Part shown: piece by piece, positions 17,956 to 26,756 of the stretch
How the letters are laid out: every line of letters begins with the position of its first letter
Position numbering within the stretch: position 1 is the stretch's first letter
From: Pseudomonadota bacterium
Lineage (GTDB): Bacteria; Desulfobacterota; Desulfobulbia; Desulfobulbales; SURF-16
Direction of reading: 5' to 3'
NCBI GenBank assembly: GCA_018897105.1
Contig: JAHILF010000134.1
Location: 30,634-94,633, forward strand
Length of the DNA stretch: 64,000 nt
The notes under the pieces: model-generated
Databases searched by the model: none
What the model saw: the letters and a program-made list of their open reading frames with translations, nothing else
Told to the model about the DNA's origin: nothing
Made by a program: the position numbers and the translations under genes

Positions 17956-18532
17956 CCGGCGGGATAATGATCTTCCTGCCGATCCTGCCTCGGTTTTCCG
18001 GTGTACCGGCGATAAATCCCGCGGCGTTGATGGCCGCAGTCAGCGCATCAATGGTGATGGTGAGGCTGTTGTAATCAATGATCACCGCACGTAGATAGCT
18101 CTGGTCCGCCACTGGAATCTCCTCACCGGCCACGGTCACGGTGTCCTCGTCAAGCAGCACCTTTTCCTCGAACTGGTAACTTGCGACACCGACCAGGGCC
18201 GAGAGTTTTCCGGCCAGCACACTCCAGGGCGGTTCTCCTGCCTCGTCATCGTGGCCCAGAGAGATGCGCACACATTTTGTTACGCCTGCGCCGAGCAGAT
18301 CCAGGGGCGAGAAGAACTCCGTATTGCCGTCGACAATGCGCCACCACTTGCGCGGGGCCTTATAATATTTGTATGCCAGGTGGTCAAGCCGGTCGCCCTG
18401 CTCGATGGTGTGCTGAAAGGCGCCGTCTGTTTCCGGCGTGGCGCGCAGGGTCACGGACTTGAACCTGCGGGCCTTGGCATCGATGGTCACTGTAAACGGC
18501 TGTTTTCTGTAGCGTGAGTTCTTGTAAAACAT
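17942..18532 (-). CDS. LysM-domain eCIS protein
   Basis: 196 residues. Residues about 40-80 form a LysM-like module (HTIEQGDRLDHLAYKYYKAP, WWRIVDGNTEFFSPLDLL) of the kind found in tail protein X and the C-terminal part of Afp7/Pvc7. The rest is beta-rich without a recognised domain. It starts 3 bases after the stop of the CIS tube protein and overlaps the hub gene. In contractile systems such proteins bridge the tube-initiator and hub; here that domain is a separate gene. Confidence 0.85.
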   Translation of the reverse strand: MFYKNSRYRKQPFTVTIDAKARRFKSVTLRATPETDGAFQHTIEQGDRLDHLAYKYYKAPRKWWRIVDGNTEFFSPLDLLGAGVTKCVRISLGHDDEAGEPPWSVLAGKLSALVGVASYQFEEKVLLDEDTVTVAGEEIPVADQSYLRAVIIDYNSLTITIDALTAAINAAGFIAGTPENRGRIGRKIIIPPDAPA

Positions 18533-18535
18533 CTC

Positions 18536-19282
18536 TTATCCCGGGATCACCACATCGGTAATATTGATGAGATTGGTCACATTAAGCACCGACATGACCT
18601 CTTTCATCGCCTTTGAATACTTGAAGACCGGATTCGGCCCCTCAATCACCGTGAGACTCACCGCCACGCTTGCCCGGATGGGGTTGAGGTCCGTACTGAA
18701 CTCGGTCTCCGTGATGTTCATGCTGTTGATGTTCACCGGCAGCACCCTTTTACGGCCCCAGATGAAGAGGATCATCGGCGGGTTTTCCCCGCGGGTAAAG
18801 GAAAAGCCGCCGGAAGAGCCCAAAAGCGAGCCCAGCGCCGCACCCAGCATGCTTTCACTCTTGGGGTAGACCATGAGTTCCAGGGTGCAGAGCTGGGGCA
18901 TGATGCCGAACTGCTCGGTGATGGGATCGCCGTCATTGAGCTTGTCCGTGGCATCCAGGCGGATGTCGAAGGTGATCATCTCCTCGCCCACCTTGACCTG
19001 CTGCTGCCGCTGCAGCTCCAGCAGATCGGAGAATTCCTCCCGCTGGTGGAACTGCCTCAGCGTCGAGCCGGCCGCCACCTGCCTGCTCCGTCTCGCCTCC
19101 TCGCTCTGGCCCGCCGGCGCAGTCTGGTTCGGAGCATTGGGCACGGCAAAGGTCAGACTGCGGTTGCGCACCAGTTGCACCGGGTTGAACTGGAACGGCA
19201 CAATCAGCGGCGGGATGCTGAGTCCATACTCCACAAAGGCACCACGCAGAATTTTCGGTTTATTGGTAAAGCCGCCGGGCAT
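18536..19282 (-). CDS. Contractile injection system tube-initiator protein (CIS_tube family)
   Basis: 248 residues from ATG 19282 (MPGGFTNKPKILRGAFVEYG), which has a GAGAGGAT ribosome binding site; an upstream in-frame start at 19399 would overlap the previous gene by over 100 bases and is rejected. PPLIVPFQFNPVQLVRNRS and VTFDIRLDATD-like strands are diagnostic of the CIS tube protein family (N-terminal part of Afp7/Pvc7). LFIWGRKRVLPVNI and VSLTVIEGPNP follow. It lies at the tube-baseplate joint. The usual C-terminal LysM domain is on the next gene. Confidence 0.9.
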   Translation of the reverse strand: MPGGFTNKPKILRGAFVEYGLSIPPLIVPFQFNPVQLVRNRSLTFAVPNAPNQTAPAGQSEEARRSRQVAAGSTLRQFHQREEFSDLLELQRQQQVKVGEEMITFDIRLDATDKLNDGDPITEQFGIMPQLCTLELMVYPKSESMLGAALGSLLGSSGGFSFTRGENPPMILFIWGRKRVLPVNINSMNITETEFSTDLNPIRASVAVSLTVIEGPNPVFKYSKAMKEVMSVLNVTNLINITDVVIPG

Positions 19283-19292
19283 GGCTATCCTC

Positions 19293-20759
19293 TCATGTAT
19301 CCACAAAGTTCCAGTTGTCGATAATGCGACTTCCCCCGTGGATCGGGGCATTGTTGACGTCAACACCAGGAAGAACCGCGCTGCGATTAATGGGTCCACC
19401 TGAGCTGATGGTTACCCGGGAATTAAGCGGCTGGGTTGTATTAAATTTGCCGGCTACCCCGAAATTCCAGTGGACGTGGTTCAAATGGCGGAAGGCGTTG
19501 GCCCCGGTGCCGGTGGGCACGTGTCGGGCGCTCAGGGTGGCCACGAAGCCCACGCCGTAATTAAACCAGCCCCGGGTGCTGTTGCGCGTCGGCTCGGGGT
19601 TGTCCCATGGCTGCTCGGAGGTTTTCGGACCGTCCCGCATGACCGGGGTGCGGGTGTCGCCGTTTGCCGTAAAGCTCTGGGCCCGCCAGTCGGAATACCA
19701 GGTGTTGGCGGCGCCGGTCGCGTCCCGCTGCGGCAGGGCTCCACTGACGGAATAGTGTCGATGGGTCCGGTTGCTGCCCGTGCCCCACCAGATATTCTGC
19801 CACGCGGACTTCACCACCTGGTGATGGGCGGTCTCCCAGTCTCCGAAAGGGTCACCCGGGTTGCCGTGGATTGTGACATCCGGCTCCCAGCGAAACGTTT
19901 CTTCCGGGTCAACGGAACGCAGTTGAAAACCGGTGGCGGTCTCGTTTTTCGACATGTCGCTGGTGTTGATGGTGCCGTCGGTGGTGGTAAAGCTGATGGC
20001 CCGCTGGATGCGCGCCGTATGGGACGGGCCGGGCGTGAGAATCGGCCCGTGGGAGGGCAGTGTTTGCTGCCGCATGGGCCGGGCTGTGTTTTCCGCCCAT
20101 GACCGGGCCTGCTTCTCCTCATGGTCATCAGGGCCTGCTATCCTGAGATCGGCAGGAGGCGGCAGGGATGTATGCTGCTGTTGATAGGCGTGGGCCATTT
20201 CATGGGCCAGCAGTTCCTGGCCGGCAGCGCTTTGCGGCGCAAATTGCCCCTTGCCGAAGACAATGCGGTTGCCGGCGGTGAAGGCCCTGGCCCCGAGTGC
20301 TGCTGCGGCCTCATGGGCGGCATGATTGTTGTAAATGCGGATACCCTGCCGAGGCGATCCCAGGATATTTTCCACGGGCTTTCTGGCCGAGGCGGGCAGC
20401 ACCGTTCCCCCGTCGCTGGGGTCAAGCACCCTGCTAAGGGCGGGATGCACTTTGGGTGCGGCCAGGAAGCGCCGGGAGCTGTTGTCTGCCGTCATCATCC
20501 GTCGCACGAACTGGTTGCCCCGGGTCCGCTGTAAGCCCATGGCCGCCTGGTGGGCGCCTTTCTCGCCAAGGGTCTGACGGATCTGCCGCAGGTGCATGGC
20601 TGCCATATCCGGGCCCAGCGGCGCGATGCCCAGTTCCGCCAGGCGGTTGCCGGATTCGAGCTGCGGTGTTCTGCCCTTGCGGTATATGGCGGCGCTTTTT
20701 TTCGCAAGCCCCGGATCAAGGGTGTGGGGGCGGAGGTTGGTCTGTATCCTTCTGGTCAT
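19293..20759 (-). CDS. DUF4157 (eCIS core domain) protein, putative injected effector
   Basis: 488 residues; its ATG overlaps the AAA+ ATPase stop by 4 bases. The N-terminal 110 residues are a basic, Gln/Arg-rich leader. Residues about 135-200 are the DUF4157/eCIS core domain: GIRIYNNHAAHEAAAALGAR, GNRIVFGKGQFAP, and ELLAHEMAHAYQQ with HExxH. DUF4157 proteins are widely linked to eCIS loci and thought to be loaded cargo. After a low-complexity link, the last 240 residues are a Trp-rich beta domain (DVTIHGNPGDPFGDWETAHHQ, WQNIWWGTGSNRTHRHYSV, HVHWNFGVAGKF) of unknown function. Cargo status is inference from the domain and position. Confidence 0.88.
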   Translation of the reverse strand: MTRRIQTNLRPHTLDPGLAKKSAAIYRKGRTPQLESGNRLAELGIAPLGPDMAAMHLRQIRQTLGEKGAHQAAMGLQRTRGNQFVRRMMTADNSSRRFLAAPKVHPALSRVLDPSDGGTVLPASARKPVENILGSPRQGIRIYNNHAAHEAAAALGARAFTAGNRIVFGKGQFAPQSAAGQELLAHEMAHAYQQQHTSLPPPADLRIAGPDDHEEKQARSWAENTARPMRQQTLPSHGPILTPGPSHTARIQRAISFTTTDGTINTSDMSKNETATGFQLRSVDPEETFRWEPDVTIHGNPGDPFGDWETAHHQVVKSAWQNIWWGTGSNRTHRHYSVSGALPQRDATGAANTWYSDWRAQSFTANGDTRTPVMRDGPKTSEQPWDNPEPTRNSTRGWFNYGVGFVATLSARHVPTGTGANAFRHLNHVHWNFGVAGKFNTTQPLNSRVTISSGGPINRSAVLPGVDVNNAPIHGGSRIIDNWNFVDT

Positions 20760-22990
20760 GGTTGGCCCTCCTGCTTTCTCTCCATCAGGATCTTCCGCTC
20801 ATCCCAGAGTCTGCCGATTTTCTCATACTCTCGTTTGAGCCCATGGAAGATATGTTTCATGGTGATGCCTTCCTTGTTTTCCGCAGCAGCCTGAAAAGCC
20901 GCATTCAAGACGATATTGCGGATATTGGCCCCGGAAAGAACGAAGCGCCTTGCCAGGTATTCATAGTCGATTTCTTCACCAGCCGGAGTCTCGGCCGGGA
21001 AATGGTTCTTCCAGATATGCCGACGCAATGATTCGTCGGGAAAGGGGAATTCAATAATAAACCGGAGTCGGCGGGTGAAGGCCTCATCCATATTGGCGCG
21101 CAGATTGGTCGCCAGGATAACCATGCCCTCATGTTCTTCCATCTTCTGCAGGAGATAGCTCGTTTCAATGTTGGCATATCTGTCGTGGGCGTCGGAGATC
21201 TCGGTCCTTTTGCCGAAAAGGGCATCCGCCTCGTCAAAGAAGAGAATGGCGTTACTCCGCTCCGCTTCCCTGAATATGCGGCAGAGATTTTTTTCCGTCT
21301 CGCCGATATATTTACTGACAACGCCGGACAGGTCTATGCGGTAAAGATCGAGCTGTAATGCGCTGGCAATGACTTGGGCCGCCATGGTTTTCCCGGTGCC
21401 GGGCGGGCCGGAGAACAGAACGCTCTGGCCCTTGCCGGAAGAGAGTTTGCGGGCAAATCCCCATTCGGTGAGAACCTGGTATTGGTGTTTGACCTGACTG
21501 CATATCTCCTTCAGCAGTGACATCTTGTCCCCCGGCAGGACGAGATCATCCCAGCCGTATACGGCGGCAATCCTGCAGGCCAACTCCTCCAGACCATGAT
21601 TGGACCGGCTGCGGCATCCCGCGTAATAATCTACCAGAGAGGGGCTCTTTTCCCCACCGTTCATGGCGTGATTGATCCGGGCCTGGCGGGCTGCTCCTTC
21701 AATCTGGCCTGGGGTCAGCATGAAGCTGCGGGCCAGTCTGGCGGACCAGTTTTCTCTCACATCCTCGGCCTGATCGCCCATCATACTCCGCCAGACCTGT
21801 TCCCGTAATGGCACCTCCGCCTCGGAAACCTGCAGGGAGATGAATTCGATATCGGCAAAATAGCCGGGACGGGACCATGGCTTTTCACCGGACATGAAGA
21901 CCAGCCAGCCGAATTCGGCAACAGCACGGCTGATTTTTTTGAAAACGGCGTCGTCGGCATCTCCGGCCTGCTGGAGACACGTCACATTTTCCAGCGAGAC
22001 GATGGCCCGTGACAGGAGTCCTTCCCGGAAGGCAAGCCGCAGGGCGGTGTCACGCTCCGCCGCATCAGCAGGCAGGAGTTCCAGGTCAAGGATAAGGAGG
22101 GGACAGCGCAGTTCGGTGCATATTGCTAAAGCCAGGTCGCGTTTTCCGGCCCCTCGGGGGCCATGCAGATGGAGAATGGTTTTTTCATGCTGCACCTGCC
22201 TGTTTATGTGGCGGTACACGAGATTGCGCAGCCGTTCCTTGGTTTGCTGATCAACGCGTACCTGATCCATGGGGCATGAGGGGATGAACAGGCGGCCGAA
22301 ACCGTCGATGCGCGCATCAACGGTATTATTGCCCAGGATGAAATCCACGATGCGCGGGTCCACTTCGATGGGCTGGGCCAGGGCGCCTGATTCGGAGTGG
22401 CTGTGGTCAGGTGCGGCCTGCAATATGCCGCTCCGGAAAAGCGGTGAGCCCCGGGAGAGAAGGGGCCGCACCATCCATCTTTCATCCGGACTTAGGCAGA
22501 GCAGGTCCAGAACGAGAGCCATGCCCGGTTTGCGCCTGGTATAGTCATCCTGCAGATAGGCGTAGAGCGTGTCATATTTCTGGTCCAGTTCGGGAGCCAG
22601 ACAGATAATAAGGATTTGCGCCTCCAGGGGCGATAATTGAAACATGTCCTTCAGGCAGGGAATGGCGAGATGGATGCCGTTGGCAAGGCGTGCGGAAATT
22701 TTCCCAGCGATCTCCTCCCGGTGCGCGGCAATCCGTTTTCTGAGCGCCCTCATCCCGGGGCTGTCAGGTGCCGTGCTGCTCTCTTCTGCCAGCAGCCGGT
22801 CAATCCTTTCATGGGAGATGAACATCTGGCCGCAAGAGGCGTCTTCCTGGGCCGGATTCCGCAGCCGGAACCGCATGGCCTGGTGACTGATCAGCAGATC
22901 GAGATGTTTCAACTCATCCCTGATGTGGTCGAAATTCTCTTCATAGGTCAGGGGACGGCGCTCTTCTTTTTTCATGGCCCGGATATTCAC
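20756..22990 (-). CDS. eCIS AAA+ ATPase (Afp15-type)
   Basis: 744 residues. The C-terminal half is a canonical AAA+ module: Walker A GPPGTGKT, Walker B ILFFDEADALFGKR, sensor-1 ILATNL, Arg-finger region FTRRLRF. A degenerate second P-loop (LHLHGPRGAGKRD) sits near residue 265, so the protein has a second ATPase-like domain before it. This architecture is usual for the eCIS ATPase, needed for particle assembly or sheath-cap placement (Afp15). It is coupled by 4-base ATGA overlaps to both the Pvc16-like gene and the effector gene. An alternative start five codons in (MKKEERRPL) is possible. Confidence 0.95.
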   Translation of the reverse strand: MNIRAMKKEERRPLTYEENFDHIRDELKHLDLLISHQAMRFRLRNPAQEDASCGQMFISHERIDRLLAEESSTAPDSPGMRALRKRIAAHREEIAGKISARLANGIHLAIPCLKDMFQLSPLEAQILIICLAPELDQKYDTLYAYLQDDYTRRKPGMALVLDLLCLSPDERWMVRPLLSRGSPLFRSGILQAAPDHSHSESGALAQPIEVDPRIVDFILGNNTVDARIDGFGRLFIPSCPMDQVRVDQQTKERLRNLVYRHINRQVQHEKTILHLHGPRGAGKRDLALAICTELRCPLLILDLELLPADAAERDTALRLAFREGLLSRAIVSLENVTCLQQAGDADDAVFKKISRAVAEFGWLVFMSGEKPWSRPGYFADIEFISLQVSEAEVPLREQVWRSMMGDQAEDVRENWSARLARSFMLTPGQIEGAARQARINHAMNGGEKSPSLVDYYAGCRSRSNHGLEELACRIAAVYGWDDLVLPGDKMSLLKEICSQVKHQYQVLTEWGFARKLSSGKGQSVLFSGPPGTGKTMAAQVIASALQLDLYRIDLSGVVSKYIGETEKNLCRIFREAERSNAILFFDEADALFGKRTEISDAHDRYANIETSYLLQKMEEHEGMVILATNLRANMDEAFTRRLRFIIEFPFPDESLRRHIWKNHFPAETPAGEEIDYEYLARRFVLSGANIRNIVLNAAFQAAAENKEGITMKHIFHGLKREYEKIGRLWDERKILMERKQEGQP

Positions 22991-23826
22991 CCTGTCACCT
23001 CAAAAAAAAGAGTCTTTCTTGTCAGGTGGGATATGTCCACCCGCATCTCATAAAAACCGGGCGCGAGATCGGCCGGAATGTTGAGACTGAAAGAGTCGCC
23101 GGTCAGATCAAGGCCTGCGAGGACCGGTCTGCGCATCAGTGATACGTAAGCCTTCCAGCCGGCGAGATTTTTGCCGCTGATGGTCACGCCGGCCCCTGCC
23201 GGAGCAGCCATGGGCGTGATCATTTCCACAGTGGGGGGCAGAAACGGCGCGGACACATCCGGCACGCCCACCTGGCGCACCCGTTTGGCCATGGTCAGCT
23301 CACTGGCGGACAGCATGTCAAGCTGCACCACCGCTACCTCATAGGCCACGGAAAGCCGGTAGGGTTGGGAAAAGGTGCTCCACACATTGCCCATCTCTTC
23401 AAGCTCGACAGGGTTCTGCATGACCTTGATCTGCTCCCTGGCCCCGGCCAGTTCCTCAGTCAGATAGTCGGCCGGGATGACCGGGTTTTCATACAGGACC
23501 CGCATGGCCTCCCCCAGGATTTCATGGCTTGGGGCGTTGCCTGTCTGCTGGTCGTTGTGGGCATAAGGGGTCATCAGATAATGGAGATGCAGGGACAAGG
23601 GCGGCGGCACCAACCGGCTCGGATTGTCGGCCCTGGCCTGCCAGTCCAGGTTTTTCAGCAGCGGACTTTCCAGCACCTTGTACAGATAGAGGTTGACCCG
23701 CCGGTCTCCCCCCTTCTCGTGGGGGGACAGGATGGTGACATCCACCTCCGGCGTCAGGGTCATCTCACCGAGCAGGAGGCTGCGCAGCGATTCGCTGACC
23801 AATCCAATTGCTGTTGATACGCTCAC
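22987..23826 (-). CDS. Pvc16/Afp16-like tail terminator (DUF4255) with C-terminal TIG-like domain
   Basis: 279 residues. The first 185 residues are a Pvc16 N-terminal domain (DUF4255): IGLVSESLRSLLLGEM, VNLYLYKVLESPLLKN, LSLHLHYLMTPYAH, ILGEAMRVLYENPVI. This protein caps the sheath and tube at the distal end and sets where polymerisation stops. Residues about 195-279 (PPTVEMITPMAAPAGAGVTISGKNLAGW) resemble an IPT/TIG immunoglobulin domain. It has a 4-base overlap with the ATPase start. Confidence 0.92.
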   Translation of the reverse strand: MSVSTAIGLVSESLRSLLLGEMTLTPEVDVTILSPHEKGGDRRVNLYLYKVLESPLLKNLDWQARADNPSRLVPPPLSLHLHYLMTPYAHNDQQTGNAPSHEILGEAMRVLYENPVIPADYLTEELAGAREQIKVMQNPVELEEMGNVWSTFSQPYRLSVAYEVAVVQLDMLSASELTMAKRVRQVGVPDVSAPFLPPTVEMITPMAAPAGAGVTISGKNLAGWKAYVSLMRRPVLAGLDLTGDSFSLNIPADLAPGFYEMRVDISHLTRKTLFFEVTG

Positions 23827-23837
23827 AAGTCGGCCCT

Positions 23838-25301
23838 TTATCTGATCATTTTTAAGGTTGTGCGAGCCATATAGCTCCGTTCCCAGAAGGCGGACGGTAC
23901 GCGGCCGCGGTTCCTGGCGCCTGCTGTCCGGTTGATCACTACCACCTGTTGCACTGGCGTCTGCGGCGGGGTTTCCGCCTCAACGGCGGTGTTCTGTTCA
24001 TTGCCATGGGCCTCGGCAGCCGTGTTTTTTTTGCTGACCAGCTCATAGAATGTCCGTCGCAATTCCTCGATCTGCCGGACGCCATCCGCATCCGGCCGCC
24101 TGGCCGGGGTGACAGAGGTATTGAACTTTTCAGCCCCAGGCTCCACCTGAGCCTGGACCGGCGGATGCTGCTGCCCCTGTCGTGCGACAAGGGCCGGCTT
24201 GATCTCATTGGCAGCGGCGGCGATTGCCGTTAGGCGGCCGTGCTCCGTGCTGTTGCCAGCCGAGACTCGTGGCTGGCTTCTCTGCTCGGCGACAGGCTGG
24301 GTTGCCTGTGCTGATGCGGTAGTTACAGTATGTGCTGTTTGTAGCGTTGCACCCATATTAGGAGCGGCTGCAGAAAATGCTGCCGATGTTCCCGGGGTCT
24401 GTCGGTCAGCGGGGGGCGGTGCTGGTTCCGTTCCGCCCTGCCTGGGCACTGGCCGCTTGCCATGCACCATTGCCGCACTCTCCTGCCGGGTCTGGCCGGC
24501 AGGCAGCGTGCCAGGCTGTGACGACGGGGTGGGCGGCTGGTCCGCTGCCGGCAGTTCTGTATCGTTCGCGGCGGTCGCCAGGGCGGCAAAAAACTGTCTG
24601 ACCGTCGACCTGCCTGGAATGGCAATCTCCTGTCTGTTGCCGTGCAGCGCGTTCAGCTCCCCGCCTGCCCCAGTCTGTCGGAGCGCTTCAGCCTTTTCTG
24701 GCTCAGCCATGATCTGTGTTCTGTCCGGCATCATTTGGACCGGGGGACGGGCCCGGGCCTGCAGCGCTGTTGCTGTATCACTTGGACGGTGCGTATTCAC
24801 AGCAACCGGCCCGGTCCTCAGCTTCTCTCCACCTTGGGCATTGTGCTGCATGGCCCGCGCTTCATGAACAGCCTGGGGAGACTCGCCCGGGGTAAGCGGC
24901 TGGGGCATATTCCGGACATTATCGGTAGTCTGAGGCGTCGTCTGGCGGGCATCTTGTGAGGAAGCGCCCACGGTCATGGCCGGTGGAATTTCCGTTCCCC
25001 TGTTTATTCCGTCCAGGGTTTCCTCTTTGCCGCCCGTCTGATCAGCCGGGAGCTTGGAATAGGGTGAGGTAACCAAAGGTTCTTCAAAGCCCGGTTGATC
25101 TGCCGAGAGCCGGGAAAAGGGTGAGGGAGCCAAAGGTTCTTCAAAGCCCGAATGCCTCTGGTAGCGGAAGGCACCCGGCGGCAGTGGCCCATGTCCCTGC
25201 AGACTGCCGGCCAACTTGTCCGGCAGTCCGAGCAGTGAGCGCACCCGCCGGGAGGGGCTTGCTCCGCTGTTCTGCTTATGGGTGTTTTCTTCACTATGCA
25301 T
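23838..25301 (-). CDS. Large disordered Pro/Gln/Ala-rich eCIS protein
   Basis: 487 residues, nearly all low-complexity (P, Q, A, T, R), predicted disordered by composition. A 21-residue unit is repeated near the N-terminus (GFEEPLAPSPFSRLSADQ / GFEEPLVTSPYSKLPADQ). The conserved-looking end is a helix (IEELRRTFYELVSKK) and a basic tail with PSAFWERSYMARTTLKMIR. The start overlaps the T4-baseplate-like gene by 8 bases. A disordered protein of this style with an FWER-like basic tail occurs at the same place in other eCIS loci. No function is known. It is the only candidate in the operon for a length ruler or cargo-filling protein, but that is speculation. Confidence 0.75.
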   Translation of the reverse strand: MHSEENTHKQNSGASPSRRVRSLLGLPDKLAGSLQGHGPLPPGAFRYQRHSGFEEPLAPSPFSRLSADQPGFEEPLVTSPYSKLPADQTGGKEETLDGINRGTEIPPAMTVGASSQDARQTTPQTTDNVRNMPQPLTPGESPQAVHEARAMQHNAQGGEKLRTGPVAVNTHRPSDTATALQARARPPVQMMPDRTQIMAEPEKAEALRQTGAGGELNALHGNRQEIAIPGRSTVRQFFAALATAANDTELPAADQPPTPSSQPGTLPAGQTRQESAAMVHGKRPVPRQGGTEPAPPPADRQTPGTSAAFSAAAPNMGATLQTAHTVTTASAQATQPVAEQRSQPRVSAGNSTEHGRLTAIAAAANEIKPALVARQGQQHPPVQAQVEPGAEKFNTSVTPARRPDADGVRQIEELRRTFYELVSKKNTAAEAHGNEQNTAVEAETPPQTPVQQVVVINRTAGARNRGRVPSAFWERSYMARTTLKMIR

Positions 25302-26166
25302 GGTTCAACCGCTCCATTTCCTCAGATAAAACCTCAATATAACGCCGCCGGTTCTGCCGGGTCATGCCGAGGATTTCTTTTTCGCTCCAGTGATAATGAA
25401 AGGCCAGGTAGTGCACCTCTTTCAGCAGCAGGTCAAGCCGGGTGTTCAGCTCTGCCATGACGAATTCCTGCACATCAAAGGCGGCGGTGAAGCTGCGGTC
25501 GCACACCGGGCAGCGAGCCTCAAAGCTTGTGCTGATCCTGGGGGCCAGCCGTTCCATTTCCTGCTCGATTTCCGCCTTGGCCGTGGGGGGCAGAGTGATG
25601 ATATCCGCCATGGCCGGGCGGACAGCATCGATACTTTCCACGCAGCGGGCCAGCAATTTGTCCGCCGCCATGTCTTCATTGCTGTCCAGCAGGTGGGTCA
25701 GCATTTCCTGATCCTCGCCGTTGGGCAGCCGGAAGGTGACAATGTTGCCGCCCGCTGCCGGCGAAAGTTGCAGCCGGTGCCACAGCGATCCTTGTGGCGA
25801 CTGGGTGATAGGAATGTTCTCCGTGGCAAAGTCAATATCCGCCCGTGCCCTGCAATCCGGGAAGCTGCAGTTGATCACCGCCTGGATGTTGCGCCCGAAG
25901 GTCATTTCCCGCAGCTTTAACAACAGGAAGAGTCGGTCCCCCACCAAGAGACGGCGGACCATCCCCTCTGTCACCTGATCGATGCTGCCGATTTTGTCGA
26001 TGCAGCGGCTGAGCAGGGCGGTGAGCAGTACCGGGGCCGGGGTGCCGTTTCTGCCAGCCACCATTCTTTCACTAAAACCGCAGAGCGGGGAGAGAATGAC
26101 ATGGTCATGCACCTGCCCGTCATCATCGACAAAGCCCCCAGGCAGCTGAAACGCCATGCGATCCAT
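25294..26166 (-). CDS. T4-type baseplate hub/chaperone-like protein with four cysteines
   Basis: 290 residues. Resembles the T4 baseplate protein family (gp26-like, PF12322 type) used in eCIS: LPGGFVDDDGQVHDHVILSPL, SERMVAG, LLTALLSRCIDKIGSID, RRLLVGDRLFLLLKLREMTF. Two Cys pairs (C100-x4-C105 and C-x2-C near residue 220, EARCPVCDRSF) suggest a structural zinc site. The C-terminal helix (YHWSEKEILGMTRQNRRRYI) is also typical. It follows the tube gene by 7 bases. Probable role in baseplate hub assembly. Confidence 0.85.
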   Translation of the reverse strand: MDRMAFQLPGGFVDDDGQVHDHVILSPLCGFSERMVAGRNGTPAPVLLTALLSRCIDKIGSIDQVTEGMVRRLLVGDRLFLLLKLREMTFGRNIQAVINCSFPDCRARADIDFATENIPITQSPQGSLWHRLQLSPAAGGNIVTFRLPNGEDQEMLTHLLDSNEDMAADKLLARCVESIDAVRPAMADIITLPPTAKAEIEQEMERLAPRISTSFEARCPVCDRSFTAAFDVQEFVMAELNTRLDLLLKEVHYLAFHYHWSEKEILGMTRQNRRRYIEVLSEEMERLNHA

Positions 26167-26173
26167 GGCTTAC

Positions 26174-26674
26174 CTAACTTTCTGTGGGTTCTGTGACGGC
26201 GGTATCGCGCTCCCATCCCTCGTTTTCCAGCTTGATGGTCTGGATCATCACCGCGTTGCCGCCCGCGTCCAGTTCCGGCAGGGCCTGGTATTCGGAAATC
26301 CAGCAGCGGTAGACCCGGTAGGACAGCACCTTGCTGCCCTGCAGGTTGAAGACGTCAATGACGATATCCTTGCGGAAATTCTTCAACGACATGGATGAAT
26401 CGCCCTGATAGTTATTGATCAGATTGGCCCATTCCTCAAAGGCGGTGTCGTGGGTGACGCCGGCCTCAAGGGTGATGCCGTCATAGGATGTCTTGCCAGG
26501 TAGCTTACGGCTGGAACTCGGGTCCCCCCCCTCCCGCCAATCCGTCACCTCTGTGGTTTTCTTCAGGGCACTGCACTTGGAGAGCCCTGCCACGTATTTG
26601 CCTTCCCATTTGATTTTGAATTTGAAATTCCGGTAGGGATCAAACCGGTGGGTGTTTACTGTAAACTGTGCCAT
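26174..26674 (-). CDS. Inner tube protein (Hcp/gp19-like)
   Basis: 166 residues, standard length. MAQFTVNTHRFDPYRNFKFKIKWEG, then VAGLSKCSALKKTTEV, REGGDPSS and TSYDGITLEAG are the hallmarks of T4 gp19-like tube proteins of eCIS (Afp1/Afp5). It polymerises as hexameric rings inside the sheath and holds the cargo. Only one tube gene is present, in contrast to the two in Afp. ATG is preceded by a purine-rich region (GGGGGAGAAAAGAT). Confidence 0.95.
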   Translation of the reverse strand: MAQFTVNTHRFDPYRNFKFKIKWEGKYVAGLSKCSALKKTTEVTDWREGGDPSSSRKLPGKTSYDGITLEAGVTHDTAFEEWANLINNYQGDSSMSLKNFRKDIVIDVFNLQGSKVLSYRVYRCWISEYQALPELDAGGNAVMIQTIKLENEGWERDTAVTEPTES

Positions 26675-26756
26675 ATCTTTTCTCCCCCATTGCTCTTGGG
26701 CTATTTATGATTTTTCAACTTTAATAAATCTGCAATCTGCAATCCGCATTCCCTAA

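Noticed and set aside
19283..19399. Upstream extension of the CIS tube protein gene
   Set aside because: It would overlap the effector gene by more than 100 bases and lacks a ribosome binding site; ATG 19282 has one.
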